DNA of 33,736 bases, taken from contig JAJRWY010000224.1 of the NCBI GenBank assembly GCA_024276575.1, positions 1 to 33,736 on the forward strand, read 5' to 3'. Source of the stretch: Candidatus Binatota bacterium (GTDB lineage: Bacteria; Desulfobacterota; Binatia; UBA1149; CAITLU01). Shown one piece after another: positions 14,724 to 23,512 of this stretch. Positions within the stretch are counted from its first letter, which is position 1. Each line of letters starts with the position of its first letter. The notes beneath the pieces are model-generated. The model was not told where the DNA came from. It saw nothing but the letters and a program-made list of their open reading frames with translations, and did not search any database. The position numbers were made by a program, and so were the translations under genes.

Positions 14724-15935
14724 ATGTCTTCGGCCTACAAGGAACTACCTAGCTTCAAGGACATGATGAACGATGTGGTGGACTACGGCTCGTGCTGCGC
14801 ATGCGGCACCTGCGTATTGGTCTGTCCGCACAACATTATCGAGTATGTCGATTCCAAGCCTAAGCAGACGGCCAAGGCGGATGCACCGTTCGACTTCTGC
14901 GGAATCAGCGAGGGGATTGGTTGTGACGTGTGTGCACAGGTCTGCCCGCGGCTCGCTCCTCGCGAGTTTGCCTTGGAAGAGGCCGTGTTCGCTGCCGAGC
15001 AAGGACGCATGTTTTCCGGCGGCTTTGGCAACTACCAGCGCATCGTGGTGGCTCGCAGCACGGACCCTAGCGTACTCGAAGTCTGCCAGGACGGTGGCGT
15101 GGTGACGACCCTGTTGGCCTACGGCTTAAGAGAAGGAGTATTCGACGGTGCCGTCGTATCGGCCCCTGACCCGGATGCTCCATGCTCGCCCCGCCCCGTG
15201 TGCGTCAACTCTGAAGCCGAGGCCCTGGAAGCGGCTGGATCCTGGTACACATACTGTCCCAACGACCTTGCATTGGAACAAGCCGTGGAAAAGGGCTACC
15301 GGCGCGTGGCCTTTGTCGGTGTCCCTTGCCAAATTACTCCACTTCGTAAGGCAGAGCAGCGTGATACCGGGTTCATTTCCGAGGGTAATAAGCGCGAGAA
15401 AATCGTCGAACGACAGACTAACAGCCTCAAGGAGGGGGCTTCGCGCGTGGCCCTGCGAATCGGGCTACTATGTTCCGAAGTTTTTGAATTCGAAGGCTTG
15501 ATGGTGAAGAAAATTGCCGGCGAGCTTGGTATCCCTCTCAATGAAATCACCAAGTTTAATGTGAAAGGTGAAGTGTTAGTGTACTCACGGGGACGTGACA
15601 CGGTGCGGATTCCGCTGGCCGAAGCTCAAAAGTACGCCCGGCCCGAATGCGAACACTGTGGAGACTTTTCCGCCGAGTTGGCCGATATATCTTGCGGCGG
15701 TGTCGGTGCGATGGGGTGGACCATCACTATTGCCCGCACCGATACAGGCCTACGTATGCTCGAGCGCTTGATCGATGAAAAGCTGATAGAACACCGTCCG
15801 ATAGAAGAATTCGAAACGTCCCTGAAAGTGCTGCTGCGTTTGGCTCGGCGGCAGCATCAGCGCGTCCCGAGCAGCGAAGGTGGAGCGGAGGCCGTGGTGC
15901 CCGCTTATCACCGTCCCGCGAGACGCGTGGATTAA
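14724..15935 (+). CDS. FrhB/FpoF-like iron-sulfur flavoprotein (coenzyme F420 hydrogenase/dehydrogenase beta-subunit family)
   Basis: This is a 403-residue protein with two [4Fe-4S] motifs at the N-terminus: C24-x2-C27-x2-C30-x3-C34-P and C59...C67-x2-C70-x3-C74-P. The FrhB_FdhB N and C domains follow (QDGGVVTTLLAYGLREG, AFVGVPCQ, RIGLLCSEVF, CEHCGDFSAELADISCGGVG). Family members bind FAD and pass electrons between F420H2, ferredoxin or other donors and partner subunits; relatives include FpoF, formate dehydrogenase beta chains and chlorophyll-cycle reductases. The donor here cannot be told from sequence. The ATG at 14724 with GAGG upstream is chosen, since the 42 codons upstream in frame lack family similarity. 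A short terminator-like hairpin follows. Confidence 0.85.
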   Translation: MSSAYKELPSFKDMMNDVVDYGSCCACGTCVLVCPHNIIEYVDSKPKQTAKADAPFDFCGISEGIGCDVCAQVCPRLAPREFALEEAVFAAEQGRMFSGGFGNYQRIVVARSTDPSVLEVCQDGGVVTTLLAYGLREGVFDGAVVSAPDPDAPCSPRPVCVNSEAEALEAAGSWYTYCPNDLALEQAVEKGYRRVAFVGVPCQITPLRKAEQRDTGFISEGNKREKIVERQTNSLKEGASRVALRIGLLCSEVFEFEGLMVKKIAGELGIPLNEITKFNVKGEVLVYSRGRDTVRIPLAEAQKYARPECEHCGDFSAELADISCGGVGAMGWTITIARTDTGLRMLERLIDEKLIEHRPIEEFETSLKVLLRLARRQHQRVPSSEGGAEAVVPAYHRPARRVD

Positions 15936-15940
15936 TCCTT

Positions 15941-15958
15941 CTCCGCTGTGCGGAGTTT
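15941..15958 (+). terminator. Short terminator-like hairpin
   Basis: CTCCGC-TGT-GCGGAG followed by TTT. The six-base-pair stem is perfect but the T run is short. It lies six bases after the stop of the FrhB-like gene. Confidence 0.4.
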
Positions 15959-15965
15959 GCGGTGG

Positions 15966-15993
15966 GGCGATTAACTTCTGGCGATTAATTTCT
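15966..15993. repeat. Tandem 14-base repeat, pair A
   Basis: GGCGATTAACTTCT (15966-15979) is followed directly by GGCGATTAATTTCT (15980-15993), 13 of 14 bases identical. It lies in the non-coding region before the large exported metallohydrolase gene. Confidence 0.85.
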
Positions 15994-16001
15994 TCCGTAG
16001 C

Positions 16002-16033
16002 GTACTTTAGGCCCTGTTGGTACTTTAGGCCCT
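16002..16033. repeat. Direct 14-base repeat, pair B, abutting a -35 box
   Basis: GTACTTTAGGCCCT occurs identically at 16002-16015 and 16020-16033, an 18-base period. The last T of the second copy is the first base of TTGACA. The placement suits an activator or repressor site, but slippage duplication is also possible. Confidence 0.85.
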
Positions 16034-16076
16034 TGACAGCCGGGAGCGGCAGTAAGTAGTCTAAGCCGCTTACAAT
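16033..16076 (+). promoter_or_regulatory. Candidate promoter of the exported metallohydrolase gene
   Basis: A perfect TTGACA (16033-16038) has TAGTCT 18 bases downstream (16057-16062). A better -10-like hexamer, TACAAT, is at 16071-16076 but has no -35 at normal distance. An inverted repeat AGCGGC/GCCGCT (16045-16050 and 16065-16070) brackets the first -10. The leader to the ATG at 16172 would be about 95-105 bases. Confidence 0.45.
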
Positions 16077-16171
16077 TTAACCGAGAGAGTAGAGGCATTA
16101 GTTTCGCGCGTCGCAGCGCCCCCCTCGGCGGGCTACCCGTAGCAGACCCATCAGTTTGGAGGAGAACCATC

Positions 16172-19100
16172 ATGAAGCGCCGTTTTGGACTCATCGTGTT
16201 GGGGGCCTTAGTCGCCTCGACACTGGCCTATTCAGTCCCGGTACGTGCCGCGTGTATCAACACGCTGACCGGTACCGTCGACAACATTAACGATTGCCTA
16301 GAGGCTTCCAAAAACGCCACCGATTGCCGCCTTGCCATGGCGGTGGATTTCGACGGTGCCGGAGGGCCACCGCCTGATCCAAAGAAGATCGAGTGCACTG
16401 ACGGCGACGCGTGCGATGCCGACGGTGTCATCAACGGTTCTTGTACCTTTCTGATCGGCGCCTGCGTCAATGCCGGTGGTACGTGTCCGAGCGTCAATGC
16501 CAGCAGCGCAACCTTGAAGAAGCCCAGCACCAAAGACGCCGCCAACGCTGTCAAGAAGCCGCGCGCTTTCTATACGCGTCGTACGGTGACTACGGCCCTG
16601 GACGGCATTTTGCCGTCGGCGGTGGAAGTCTGCACTGCGGCCGATCTGGAGATCGTGATTCCCCTGGACAAGAGCAAGAAGGGCATCTGCAATTCGCCGG
16701 CCAAGCAGAAATGTGAGAACGATCAGCAGTGTGACGACTACTGTATTGGTTCGTTCAAGAAGAAGAAGAAGACCAAGATCGGTCTGGCGATAGATGACCA
16801 GAACGGCAAGAAGGCCGATAGCGACAATCTGAAACTGACCTGCCTCAAGTCCACGGCGGCGTCGGCTGTTGCGGAGGCCTTGCAGATCAGCAACCCGGCC
16901 GATCTGATCGGCGGCCCCTTGGCTATGAGCGAAGTAGGGGACTTCATGATTCGCAACAGCAAGGTGCGGGCCGTAGTACGCGACGTTGGCCGTCTGCACT
17001 CTTTCATGTTGTTGAACGGAGGCCAGATCATCGACGCCGACTTGGTGCGAGCCAACCCGGCAGACGACAACGACAACTGGCTGGGAATGCAACCCCTGGT
17101 CCAGATCTCCTCCACGCAGGCCACTAACAGCGTGGTGGTGCTCAACGACGGCAGCAACGGTTTGCCTGCGGTAATTAGATCGAGCGGCCCGGACGATCTT
17201 TTCGACGTCATCAAACCCGACGTCATGGTCTGGTCCTCGACGGGAATTTCAGTGCCGCCTGGCGCTACCGACGTGGATTTACCCCTGCAATTGACCACGG
17301 ATTTTATTCTCGCGGCTGACCGCAACTACATACAGATTGCCACCAAGTTCGACAACACCAGTGGTTCCAATTTGGATCTCTACGTTGGTGACTTCATCAA
17401 CGCCGGAGGTACGGTCGAGCCGTTCGGACCGGGCGTTGGTTTCGGCGAGCCCTTGCTGCGCAACGGCGGAGACCTTGGCTCGAAAGGTAACACCCTGGAC
17501 TTTATCGCTTATCGTGGTGCGGGTGACGCCGCGGGCTTGGCCTACGGTGTGGTTTTCCCGCAAACCGTTCCGGGCACTACGCGCTATACCAGTATGTTCA
17601 GCCAGACCGGAGTTCATGTCTGGGCCAACAGTCAAGATTTGTTCAGTCTCTTGTTCGGCAGTTATAACAATAAGGATACGGGATCGTTTGCAGTTCCGGC
17701 GAACGGCACCAACACCTTGCGACGTTGGTTCGTGATCGGCGAGACCATAGACGACGTCGCCAAGGCGCGTATCGACTTGTTCAGTCAGGATTACGGCGTG
17801 CTCCAAGGAACCGTCACGGTTGCGGGTGTTCCCGTGGAAGGTGCGAGCGTGGTCGTTATGAACGACAAGGTGAATTACGAGAGCAGTCCCTCGCGGTGTA
17901 GCGGTGTGACTACCGATTGTACCGGAGTGGTAAACTCTACTGTGACGGATGCCTCGGGCTTTTACCGGATGCATCTTGCTGCTTCGAGCAATCCTTACAG
18001 GGTTGCGGTCAGGGTACCCGGAGTCCCCTACGAGGGTGGCGGCAATACACCGGCCAAAACTGAGTTTGTCATCAAGAAAAAGAAAACCGTAGTGCAGGAC
18101 ATAGACCTGCCCGGAACCGCGACATTGACGGTCAATGTTCAGGATCAAAGCGGTGCGCCTATTCCCGCGAAGGTTTCGATCGTCGGCGTGCCGGCCAGTC
18201 CGGACCCGCTCAATAGCGAATTCGTCCTCGTCGGAGTGGCGTTCGAGGGGCGCTTGTTCGGCTATCCGGTGGAGGAAAAGGGCGACGTATTCGGAGTGGT
18301 GGATGCTCGTTTTGCGGACTCGACTGGCTCGACCGGCACCTTCGACTTGGAGCCGGGAAGTTACACCGTGGTAGTATCCCACGGTCCGGAGTATGACGCC
18401 GACGTTATCAGCGTGACTTTGGCGGCCGGCGATTCACCGACATTGAACGCCACGGTGAACCATGTGGTCGATACGACGGGATTCGTTTCCATCGATACCC
18501 ATGTTCACATGATCAACAGCCCCGATTCGATGGTTCCACGAGAGCGCCGCATCCTCACGATGCTGGCGGAAGGTGTGGACTTCTTCGCCAACACCGACCA
18601 CGACTTCGCTCATGATCTGAGCGACGAAGTGAGCGCCATGGCGGTCGGAAACCTAATCAAGACGGCACCGTCGATGGAGGTAACCACCAGCCACTATGGG
18701 CACTTTAATATCTGGCCGTTCACACTGGACCCCGCATCTCGTATCGGCGGCGCTATCGATTGGGGGCGTCCGCAATCAGTGGCGAACAACGGTCTGGGCT
18801 ATCCGAGTAACGGCAGCTACGATCTGCTTCCCGCCGAGATTTTCGCGACTGTCAATCCGGCCACTCAAGTGATTCAGATCAACCATTTCAACAGTGCTTC
18901 ACTGGGGCATTTCAACATGCTCGGCATAGATACCGCAGTTTCACCGCCGACGAGCAGCAATCAAGTTTATCGTTGTTCGGGAGGAAGCAACGACGGTGCG
19001 GTATGTGAGACGAAGATCTGTTTGGGCGGAGGCAACGACGGTCTGAGCTGTAGCAGTAATGCGAATTGCCCGGGAGGCACTTGCCACAACCCGAGCATTT

Positions 19101-20050
19101 TCCGCTCCTGTCCAAGTGGAAGCTGCGTTTTGACGGGGAGTAACCTGGGAGCCTACCTACGTCTCGACCCGGCCGTGAGCAATCTTTACGACGACAACTT
19201 TACGGCCCTGGAAGTTCTGATCGAAGCCAACCGCAGCCAGACGGATACGTTCTTGACAGAGAACCTGGGAGACTGGTTCGGACTACTCAATCAGGGTCGA
19301 TTCAAGACCGGAATTGCCGATTCTGATACGCATCAGTCGGTGACGGTGCAAGCCGGCGGTCCGCGTACTTTCGTGGCGTCCTCTACCGACAATCCGGCTT
19401 TGATTGACCCGGCGGCCTTGGCTTTGAACACCAATGCCGGACGCGCGCTAGGTTCCGCCGGACTTTTCGTAACCGCGACCTTGAATGGTGCGGCGGCGGC
19501 GACGGCCACGCATGCCTTGGGTTCTCCGTTGACAGTAACGGCGGCAGGCGGTGGTGCCGACAGCGTGGATATTCATGTTGAGTCTCCCACCTGGGCGGAA
19601 TTCGATACTATCGACGTCTATGTCAATACGGTGCCGTCGTGCCAGTCGGAATGGACGTTCCTTGGTGTCATCAATCCTTCGTCTTGTACGGTGTCGCCTA
19701 CGATTACGTTGGTCGAAGGTGTGGATTTCACTCGTGTTAGCTCTGTTGGCGTATCCGGATTCGGTAGCCGTTATACTGCCGACGTGAACGTGCCGTTGAC
19801 CATCAGTTCGGATGCCTGGGTTGTTGTGGTGGCGCGCGGGACCGACGGAGTTTCCGCTCCGCTGTTCCCGATGAATCCCCAGGACCTTGACGACACCGTG
19901 AACCTTACGCTAGCTGACCTTACCGATGCCGGGGGGCCATTGCCGTGGAATCTCGGCGAGCAAGGCCAGACGGCGGTCGGATTTACCAACCCGTTGTTCT
20001 TCGATTTCGGAGGCGACGGTTTTTGTAACGGGGGCACTGCCTGCCCATAG
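16172..20050 (+). CDS. Large exported CehA/McbA-type (PHP-like) metallohydrolase with Cys-rich insertion
   Basis: This 1292-residue protein has a Sec signal peptide (about residues 1-26, ending VRA-AC). A Cys-rich N-terminal region spans about 27-210, with lysine runs. A long beta-rich part reaches about 540. Two carboxypeptidase-regulatory-like beta domains follow (about 548-640 and 655-765). From 770 comes a PHP-like hydrolase domain with probable metal ligands in DTHVH (H777, H779), NTDHDF (D809, H810), EVTTSHYGH (E836, H841, H844), NHFN (H905) and DSDTH (D1052, H1054). Between the last two motifs, residues 934-985 are a Cys-rich module with two GGxNDGxxC units and CPGGTC. The substrate is unknown; CehA relatives cleave carbaryl or phosphoesters. 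The start has GGAGGAG upstream. A strong terminator follows. Confidence 0.8.
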   Translation: MKRRFGLIVLGALVASTLAYSVPVRAACINTLTGTVDNINDCLEASKNATDCRLAMAVDFDGAGGPPPDPKKIECTDGDACDADGVINGSCTFLIGACVNAGGTCPSVNASSATLKKPSTKDAANAVKKPRAFYTRRTVTTALDGILPSAVEVCTAADLEIVIPLDKSKKGICNSPAKQKCENDQQCDDYCIGSFKKKKKTKIGLAIDDQNGKKADSDNLKLTCLKSTAASAVAEALQISNPADLIGGPLAMSEVGDFMIRNSKVRAVVRDVGRLHSFMLLNGGQIIDADLVRANPADDNDNWLGMQPLVQISSTQATNSVVVLNDGSNGLPAVIRSSGPDDLFDVIKPDVMVWSSTGISVPPGATDVDLPLQLTTDFILAADRNYIQIATKFDNTSGSNLDLYVGDFINAGGTVEPFGPGVGFGEPLLRNGGDLGSKGNTLDFIAYRGAGDAAGLAYGVVFPQTVPGTTRYTSMFSQTGVHVWANSQDLFSLLFGSYNNKDTGSFAVPANGTNTLRRWFVIGETIDDVAKARIDLFSQDYGVLQGTVTVAGVPVEGASVVVMNDKVNYESSPSRCSGVTTDCTGVVNSTVTDASGFYRMHLAASSNPYRVAVRVPGVPYEGGGNTPAKTEFVIKKKKTVVQDIDLPGTATLTVNVQDQSGAPIPAKVSIVGVPASPDPLNSEFVLVGVAFEGRLFGYPVEEKGDVFGVVDARFADSTGSTGTFDLEPGSYTVVVSHGPEYDADVISVTLAAGDSPTLNATVNHVVDTTGFVSIDTHVHMINSPDSMVPRERRILTMLAEGVDFFANTDHDFAHDLSDEVSAMAVGNLIKTAPSMEVTTSHYGHFNIWPFTLDPASRIGGAIDWGRPQSVANNGLGYPSNGSYDLLPAEIFATVNPATQVIQINHFNSASLGHFNMLGIDTAVSPPTSSNQVYRCSGGSNDGAVCETKICLGGGNDGLSCSSNANCPGGTCHNPSIFRSCPSGSCVLTGSNLGAYLRLDPAVSNLYDDNFTALEVLIEANRSQTDTFLTENLGDWFGLLNQGRFKTGIADSDTHQSVTVQAGGPRTFVASSTDNPALIDPAALALNTNAGRALGSAGLFVTATLNGAAAATATHALGSPLTVTAAGGGADSVDIHVESPTWAEFDTIDVYVNTVPSCQSEWTFLGVINPSSCTVSPTITLVEGVDFTRVSSVGVSGFGSRYTADVNVPLTISSDAWVVVVARGTDGVSAPLFPMNPQDLDDTVNLTLADLTDAGGPLPWNLGEQGQTAVGFTNPLFFDFGGDGFCNGGTACP

Positions 20051-20066
20051 AATCGCCATTACCTGG

Positions 20067-20104
20067 AAAAGGGGCGGGGGCCGATTGGAACCCGCCCCTT
20101 TTTT
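20067..20104 (+). terminator. Intrinsic terminator after the metallohydrolase gene
   Basis: AAAAGGGGCGGG (20067-20078) pairs perfectly with CCCGCCCCTTTT (20091-20102), with a 12-base loop and a run of six T. The next gene starts 15 bases later, so its promoter must lie inside or before this hairpin, or it depends on read-through. Confidence 0.9.
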
Positions 20105-20119
20105 GATGGAAAATCGAGC

Positions 20120-21376
20120 ATGCGCTTAGTTAGTACTTTTCTCATAGGGACAGCTTTCTTCTTTGCGGCGGTGCTCCCGGCGCGGGCCGAGGCACCGAAG
20201 ACCGTCTTCGAGTACGCCGTCGAATCCTGGGCGCTGGGTACCGTGAAGTTGTCGGTGCCTCTGCACTATCGCGACGGCAAGCTATTGGCCTTTCCTGCGC
20301 GAATTACGGAACTCGTTCGCGCCACCAGGGGCAATCCGCAGAACCTGATGTACATTCATGAAGTTTGGGAAAGCGACGACAAGCCCTTCTTTGAACGTGG
20401 CGATGTTTTCTTTGCTCCGATAAAGCTATTGCCCCAGTACTCGTACTGGCGAGACAACCTTCCCCTTACCAGGCGGCACCAAGCTGCGGGTGGGCGCCGT
20501 TATATATTTCGTGGCGATGATATCCCCGAGGCCAAGAGGATATTGACTGCCTATACCGAAGCCGTGGCTCTTGGCAGCAAAGAGGGAGACAGGCGTGCGC
20601 TCTTGGTGGTACTGGAAGCTTTGTCGAGCAAGAACGCGGTGCTTCGCCAGGACGCTGTGGCCTACCTAGCTAAGACCGATGGCTTAGCCGAACGCTTCCC
20701 CAAGAACGGCGCCGCTGCATTCAAGGCGTTTGTACTCAGTGACGCTCCGGAGAGTGAGCGTGTGGCAGTTACAGCGATTGCCGGAGAAAAGAAGCTGGCC
20801 GCGCTTGTAGGGGAACTGCGTTCGTTGGCTGACCGTGACGACCGGGTGGGTGCCGCGGCGGTAGTTTCCTTGAAGCAGCTCGGCAAGCCCTTGGGTAAGC
20901 AGGAGATTCTCGACCGCACCAAGGGGCAAACCGCGGAACTGCGTGCGGCAGCCTATGGCGGCTTGGCGGGGATGGTGGACGCCGATGAGGCGGTGAGGGG
21001 TCTGTTCTCCAAAGTGTTGGCTTCGGATGAGAGCGAGGGGGTACGCAAAGCGGCCATAGACGCGCTGTCCGGAACTCATTCCACGGTGGTAGTGCCGATC
21101 CTGGTTGCGGCAATGAAACGCCTGGACGGAGCAAGTTCGGCGGCGGCTGAAGCTCTGGGCGTGATCGGGGGGACCGAAGCGGTTGATGCCCTGAAGAGCG
21201 CGCTGATCGCTGGTCCCGATGCCGCGACAATCGGTGTAATATCAGCTTTGAACTCTACGCCGGGTTGTACGGACTGCAGCACTTTCTTGCTTCGGCAAAA
21301 CCGCGAACACGCGGACGAAGACCTGCGGAAAATGATCGCCATACGCATGGAGTTGCCGCTTCCACACGAGCATTGA
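20120..21376 (+). CDS. Exported HEAT-repeat protein
   Basis: This 418-residue protein has a signal peptide (about 1-23, ending ARA). Residues 25-140 form a unique domain with many aromatic residues (FEYAVESWALGTVKLSVPL, VWESDDKPFFERGDVFF) that I do not recognise. From about 150 to 400 there are helical HEAT/PBS-type repeats, each ending in patterns like LRQDAVAYLAK, RVGAAAVVSLKQLG, LRAAAYGGLAG, VRKAAIDALSG and SAAAEALGVIGG. Such repeats usually mediate protein binding. The C-terminus holds a CTDC pair. A ribosome-binding site is weak. It precedes the DUF1329 gene by 30 bases and is probably co-transcribed with it. No enzymatic motif is seen. Confidence 0.75.
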   Translation: MRLVSTFLIGTAFFFAAVLPARAEAPKTVFEYAVESWALGTVKLSVPLHYRDGKLLAFPARITELVRATRGNPQNLMYIHEVWESDDKPFFERGDVFFAPIKLLPQYSYWRDNLPLTRRHQAAGGRRYIFRGDDIPEAKRILTAYTEAVALGSKEGDRRALLVVLEALSSKNAVLRQDAVAYLAKTDGLAERFPKNGAAAFKAFVLSDAPESERVAVTAIAGEKKLAALVGELRSLADRDDRVGAAAVVSLKQLGKPLGKQEILDRTKGQTAELRAAAYGGLAGMVDADEAVRGLFSKVLASDESEGVRKAAIDALSGTHSTVVVPILVAAMKRLDGASSAAAEALGVIGGTEAVDALKSALIAGPDAATIGVISALNSTPGCTDCSTFLLRQNREHADEDLRKMIAIRMELPLPHEH

Positions 21377-21406
21377 GGGAGCAGTAGCGGCAGGGTTTAA
21401 TTTCCT

Positions 21407-22696
21407 ATGATTGTGCGTCGTACGGGAAGTTTATGGAGAGTAGGCTGGACCGGGATCATTGCGGTTTGCCTCTTGTTGGGAAATCAAGCCGGTTATGCCG
21501 ACGTCAGGCCGGGTGACCGCATCAACAAGAGTAATATGGAGCAAGCTGCGGACTTCCTCCACCCGGGCCTGCAGTGGTGTGTCGAGCACGGACTCGAAAT
21601 GGATATCGTTGCTTACGAAGCAGCGACATATCCTCCCGTTTACGACGCTGCGACACAGCAATACCAGCCGGATGTCAGTATTACGGCGGACGGGCAGAGT
21701 CTGCTCAATTACGTAGCTGGACAGCCCTTTCCTGATCTCGATCAGCTTGACCCTCTGGTCGCCCAGAAGATCATGTGGAACTACTACTATAACCCTTACG
21801 TTACCGATGATCTTACGATTCGCTATTTCGATGCGGACACCGGACCGATCACCCCCCGGGGAATGAAAATCGAGAGGCATTTCGTTTTCGAGCACTTGCG
21901 GCGCTTGATGTATAATGGCCGTGTCCACGTCGATCCTAAACCGCAGTTCCATGACAACCCCGAGGGATTTCGCTACCGTGAGTCACTGCACCCGATACTG
22001 GAACCTTTCGATTTGAAGGGCATCGGTTCCTCGATGGCTCGCTATCTCGACCCACAGCGTCAAGATGACACCTGGCTCTATCTTCCGCAGATCAGAAGAG
22101 TGCGTCGTTTGTCCACTGCGCAACGAAGCGACGCGCTGTTCGGGCAGGATGTCGACATGGACAGTTATGGCGGTTACGCCGGCAATCCAGCTTGGTCTAC
22201 GTGGCGTTTTCTGGGAGACCGAACGATTCTCGCTGCGGTCCACGGCAGGCGATGGCCGGCGCATTGGTGTAGCGGGGAGCGCGACTTCGTTTTCTGTGAC
22301 GCCTGGGAGAAGCGCGAGGTCTGGGTGGTCGAGGCGGTTTCCCGTTTCGACCAGTACGCGTACGGCAAACGCATCCTGTTTGTCGACAAGGAAGCCTTCT
22401 ATACCCCCTCGAGCGATATCTACGACAGGGGGATGGAACTATGGAAGATCTGGATCAACGGCATCAACGTGGGCTACAAGCCTTTCCCTGAGGCGAAGGT
22501 TTCGGTGTATGAGTATGAAACCGGATTCATTCCCAACATAACGATGGTGGACATGCAGTTGGTTCACGCGACCCGGGCGGCGTTGCCGAGTCACGAGTTT
22601 CCGGGAGAGGAGGGCTGGTATTGGAACATGGGGCCCAAGGTCGGCCTCACTCCGGATTTTTTCACAGTCGCCGAGTTGATAAGAAGCGGGCGTTGA
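21407..22696 (+). CDS. DUF1329 family exported protein (LolA-like)
   Basis: This 429-residue protein has an N-terminal signal peptide (about 1-31, ending GYA). The body matches the DUF1329 family (PF07044), including DVRPGDRINKSNMEQA near the mature N-terminus, the aromatic segment KIMWNYYYNPYVTDD, RHFVFEHLRRLMYNGRV, DDTWLYLPQIRRVRRLSTAQRSD, FGQDVDMDSYGGY and RILFVDKEAFY. The family has a predicted LolA/LppX-like fold and often sits with outer-membrane or RND-exporter genes, suggesting a role in handling lipids or hydrophobic molecules in the periplasm. That role is inference. The gene is 30 bases after the HEAT-repeat gene and 23 bases before rnhB. Confidence 0.85.
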   Translation: MIVRRTGSLWRVGWTGIIAVCLLLGNQAGYADVRPGDRINKSNMEQAADFLHPGLQWCVEHGLEMDIVAYEAATYPPVYDAATQQYQPDVSITADGQSLLNYVAGQPFPDLDQLDPLVAQKIMWNYYYNPYVTDDLTIRYFDADTGPITPRGMKIERHFVFEHLRRLMYNGRVHVDPKPQFHDNPEGFRYRESLHPILEPFDLKGIGSSMARYLDPQRQDDTWLYLPQIRRVRRLSTAQRSDALFGQDVDMDSYGGYAGNPAWSTWRFLGDRTILAAVHGRRWPAHWCSGERDFVFCDAWEKREVWVVEAVSRFDQYAYGKRILFVDKEAFYTPSSDIYDRGMELWKIWINGINVGYKPFPEAKVSVYEYETGFIPNITMVDMQLVHATRAALPSHEFPGEEGWYWNMGPKVGLTPDFFTVAELIRSGR

Positions 22697-22719
22697 ATGC
22701 GCTGCAGGGAGGGCTAGCC

Positions 22720-23382
22720 GTGGCCGGACGGGTTGCCAAGAAAAGTCCACGCAGCGCTCGTGAGAGATTGAGCCTGGAGAGCCTGCTTTGGGACCTTGGC
22801 TACTGTTGTGTAGCCGGCGTCGATGAGGTGGGGCTCGGCCCGCTAGCCGGGCCGGTCGTGGCGGCTGCGGTGTCTTTTCCTGCAGGTACGGAGATTCTCG
22901 AGCTTGCGGATTCAAAGAAACTCAGCGCTAGCCGCAGACTCGGCCTCGAGCCACAGATCAGAGCGGCGGCGACAGCGGCGTCGATCGGCGTGGTAGAAGT
23001 CGAGGAACTAGACCGCCTCGGAGTCCAACGGGCGGGATTGGAGGCCATGCGGCGCGCAGTGTTGGGGATGGTGCCGCCTGCTGATTACTTGCTGGTCGAC
23101 GCTAAGGAGATCCCCGGCCTGGAAGCCGGACAATCGGCGTTCATAGGAGCCGACGACTTCGTATATTCCGTCGCGGCTGCCTCGATCGTGGCCAAGGTCT
23201 ACAGAGACAATCTGATGGCGGGATATGAGCGGCTTTTTCCTGGATACGGTTTTGCGAGACATATGGGCTACGGTACCGCAGCCCATCTTGCGGCTCTTGA
23301 GAAGCTTGGGCCCTCGCCGATACACCGGCGCTCCTTTTCACCGGTCCGGCGCTTTCTTTCGCCCTGCCCGCAGCGCGCTTGA
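22720..23382 (+). CDS. rnhB: Ribonuclease HII
   Basis: RNase HII removes ribonucleotides from DNA and RNA primers. From GTG 22720 it has 220 residues, the usual size. The first catalytic motif GVDEVGLGPLAGPVVAAAV near residue 28 supplies Asp and Glu. ADSKKLSASRR, LLVDAKEIPG (third acidic residue) and AAASIVAKVYRDNLM (fourth Asp) follow, then GYGFARHMGYGTAAH and HRRSF typical of the C-terminus. GTG 22720 is preferred over in-frame starts inside the DUF1329 gene because GGGAGGG (22707-22713) lies six bases upstream. The short palindrome CCGCTAGCGG downstream may be a weak terminator. Confidence 0.94.
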   Translation: MAGRVAKKSPRSARERLSLESLLWDLGYCCVAGVDEVGLGPLAGPVVAAAVSFPAGTEILELADSKKLSASRRLGLEPQIRAAATAASIGVVEVEELDRLGVQRAGLEAMRRAVLGMVPPADYLLVDAKEIPGLEAGQSAFIGADDFVYSVAAASIVAKVYRDNLMAGYERLFPGYGFARHMGYGTAAHLAALEKLGPSPIHRRSFSPVRRFLSPCPQRA

Positions 23383-23512
23383 TCTGTCGCTACCCGCTAG
23401 CGGCGCGGGCTTGCGCGTAAGGTCCTTCGCGATTGATCGTGGTTAATTGCGCCGGTGCGCGGATTGGTCTAACTTCCCGTGGTTACCCCGTCGCCGGGGA
23501 CTCAGGAGAGAC

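Noticed and set aside
16750-16785. Run of AAG codons in the exported hydrolase as a programmed frameshift site
   Set aside because: The run is trinucleotide and in frame; length changes would add or remove lysines, not shift the frame, and the downstream frame continues for more than a thousand codons.
17279-18382. Long open frame (367 codons) on the minus strand inside the exported hydrolase gene
   Set aside because: Its translation is rich in Arg, His and Asp with no recognisable domain, and the plus strand encodes a clear signal peptide and domains. It reflects the base composition of the coding strand.
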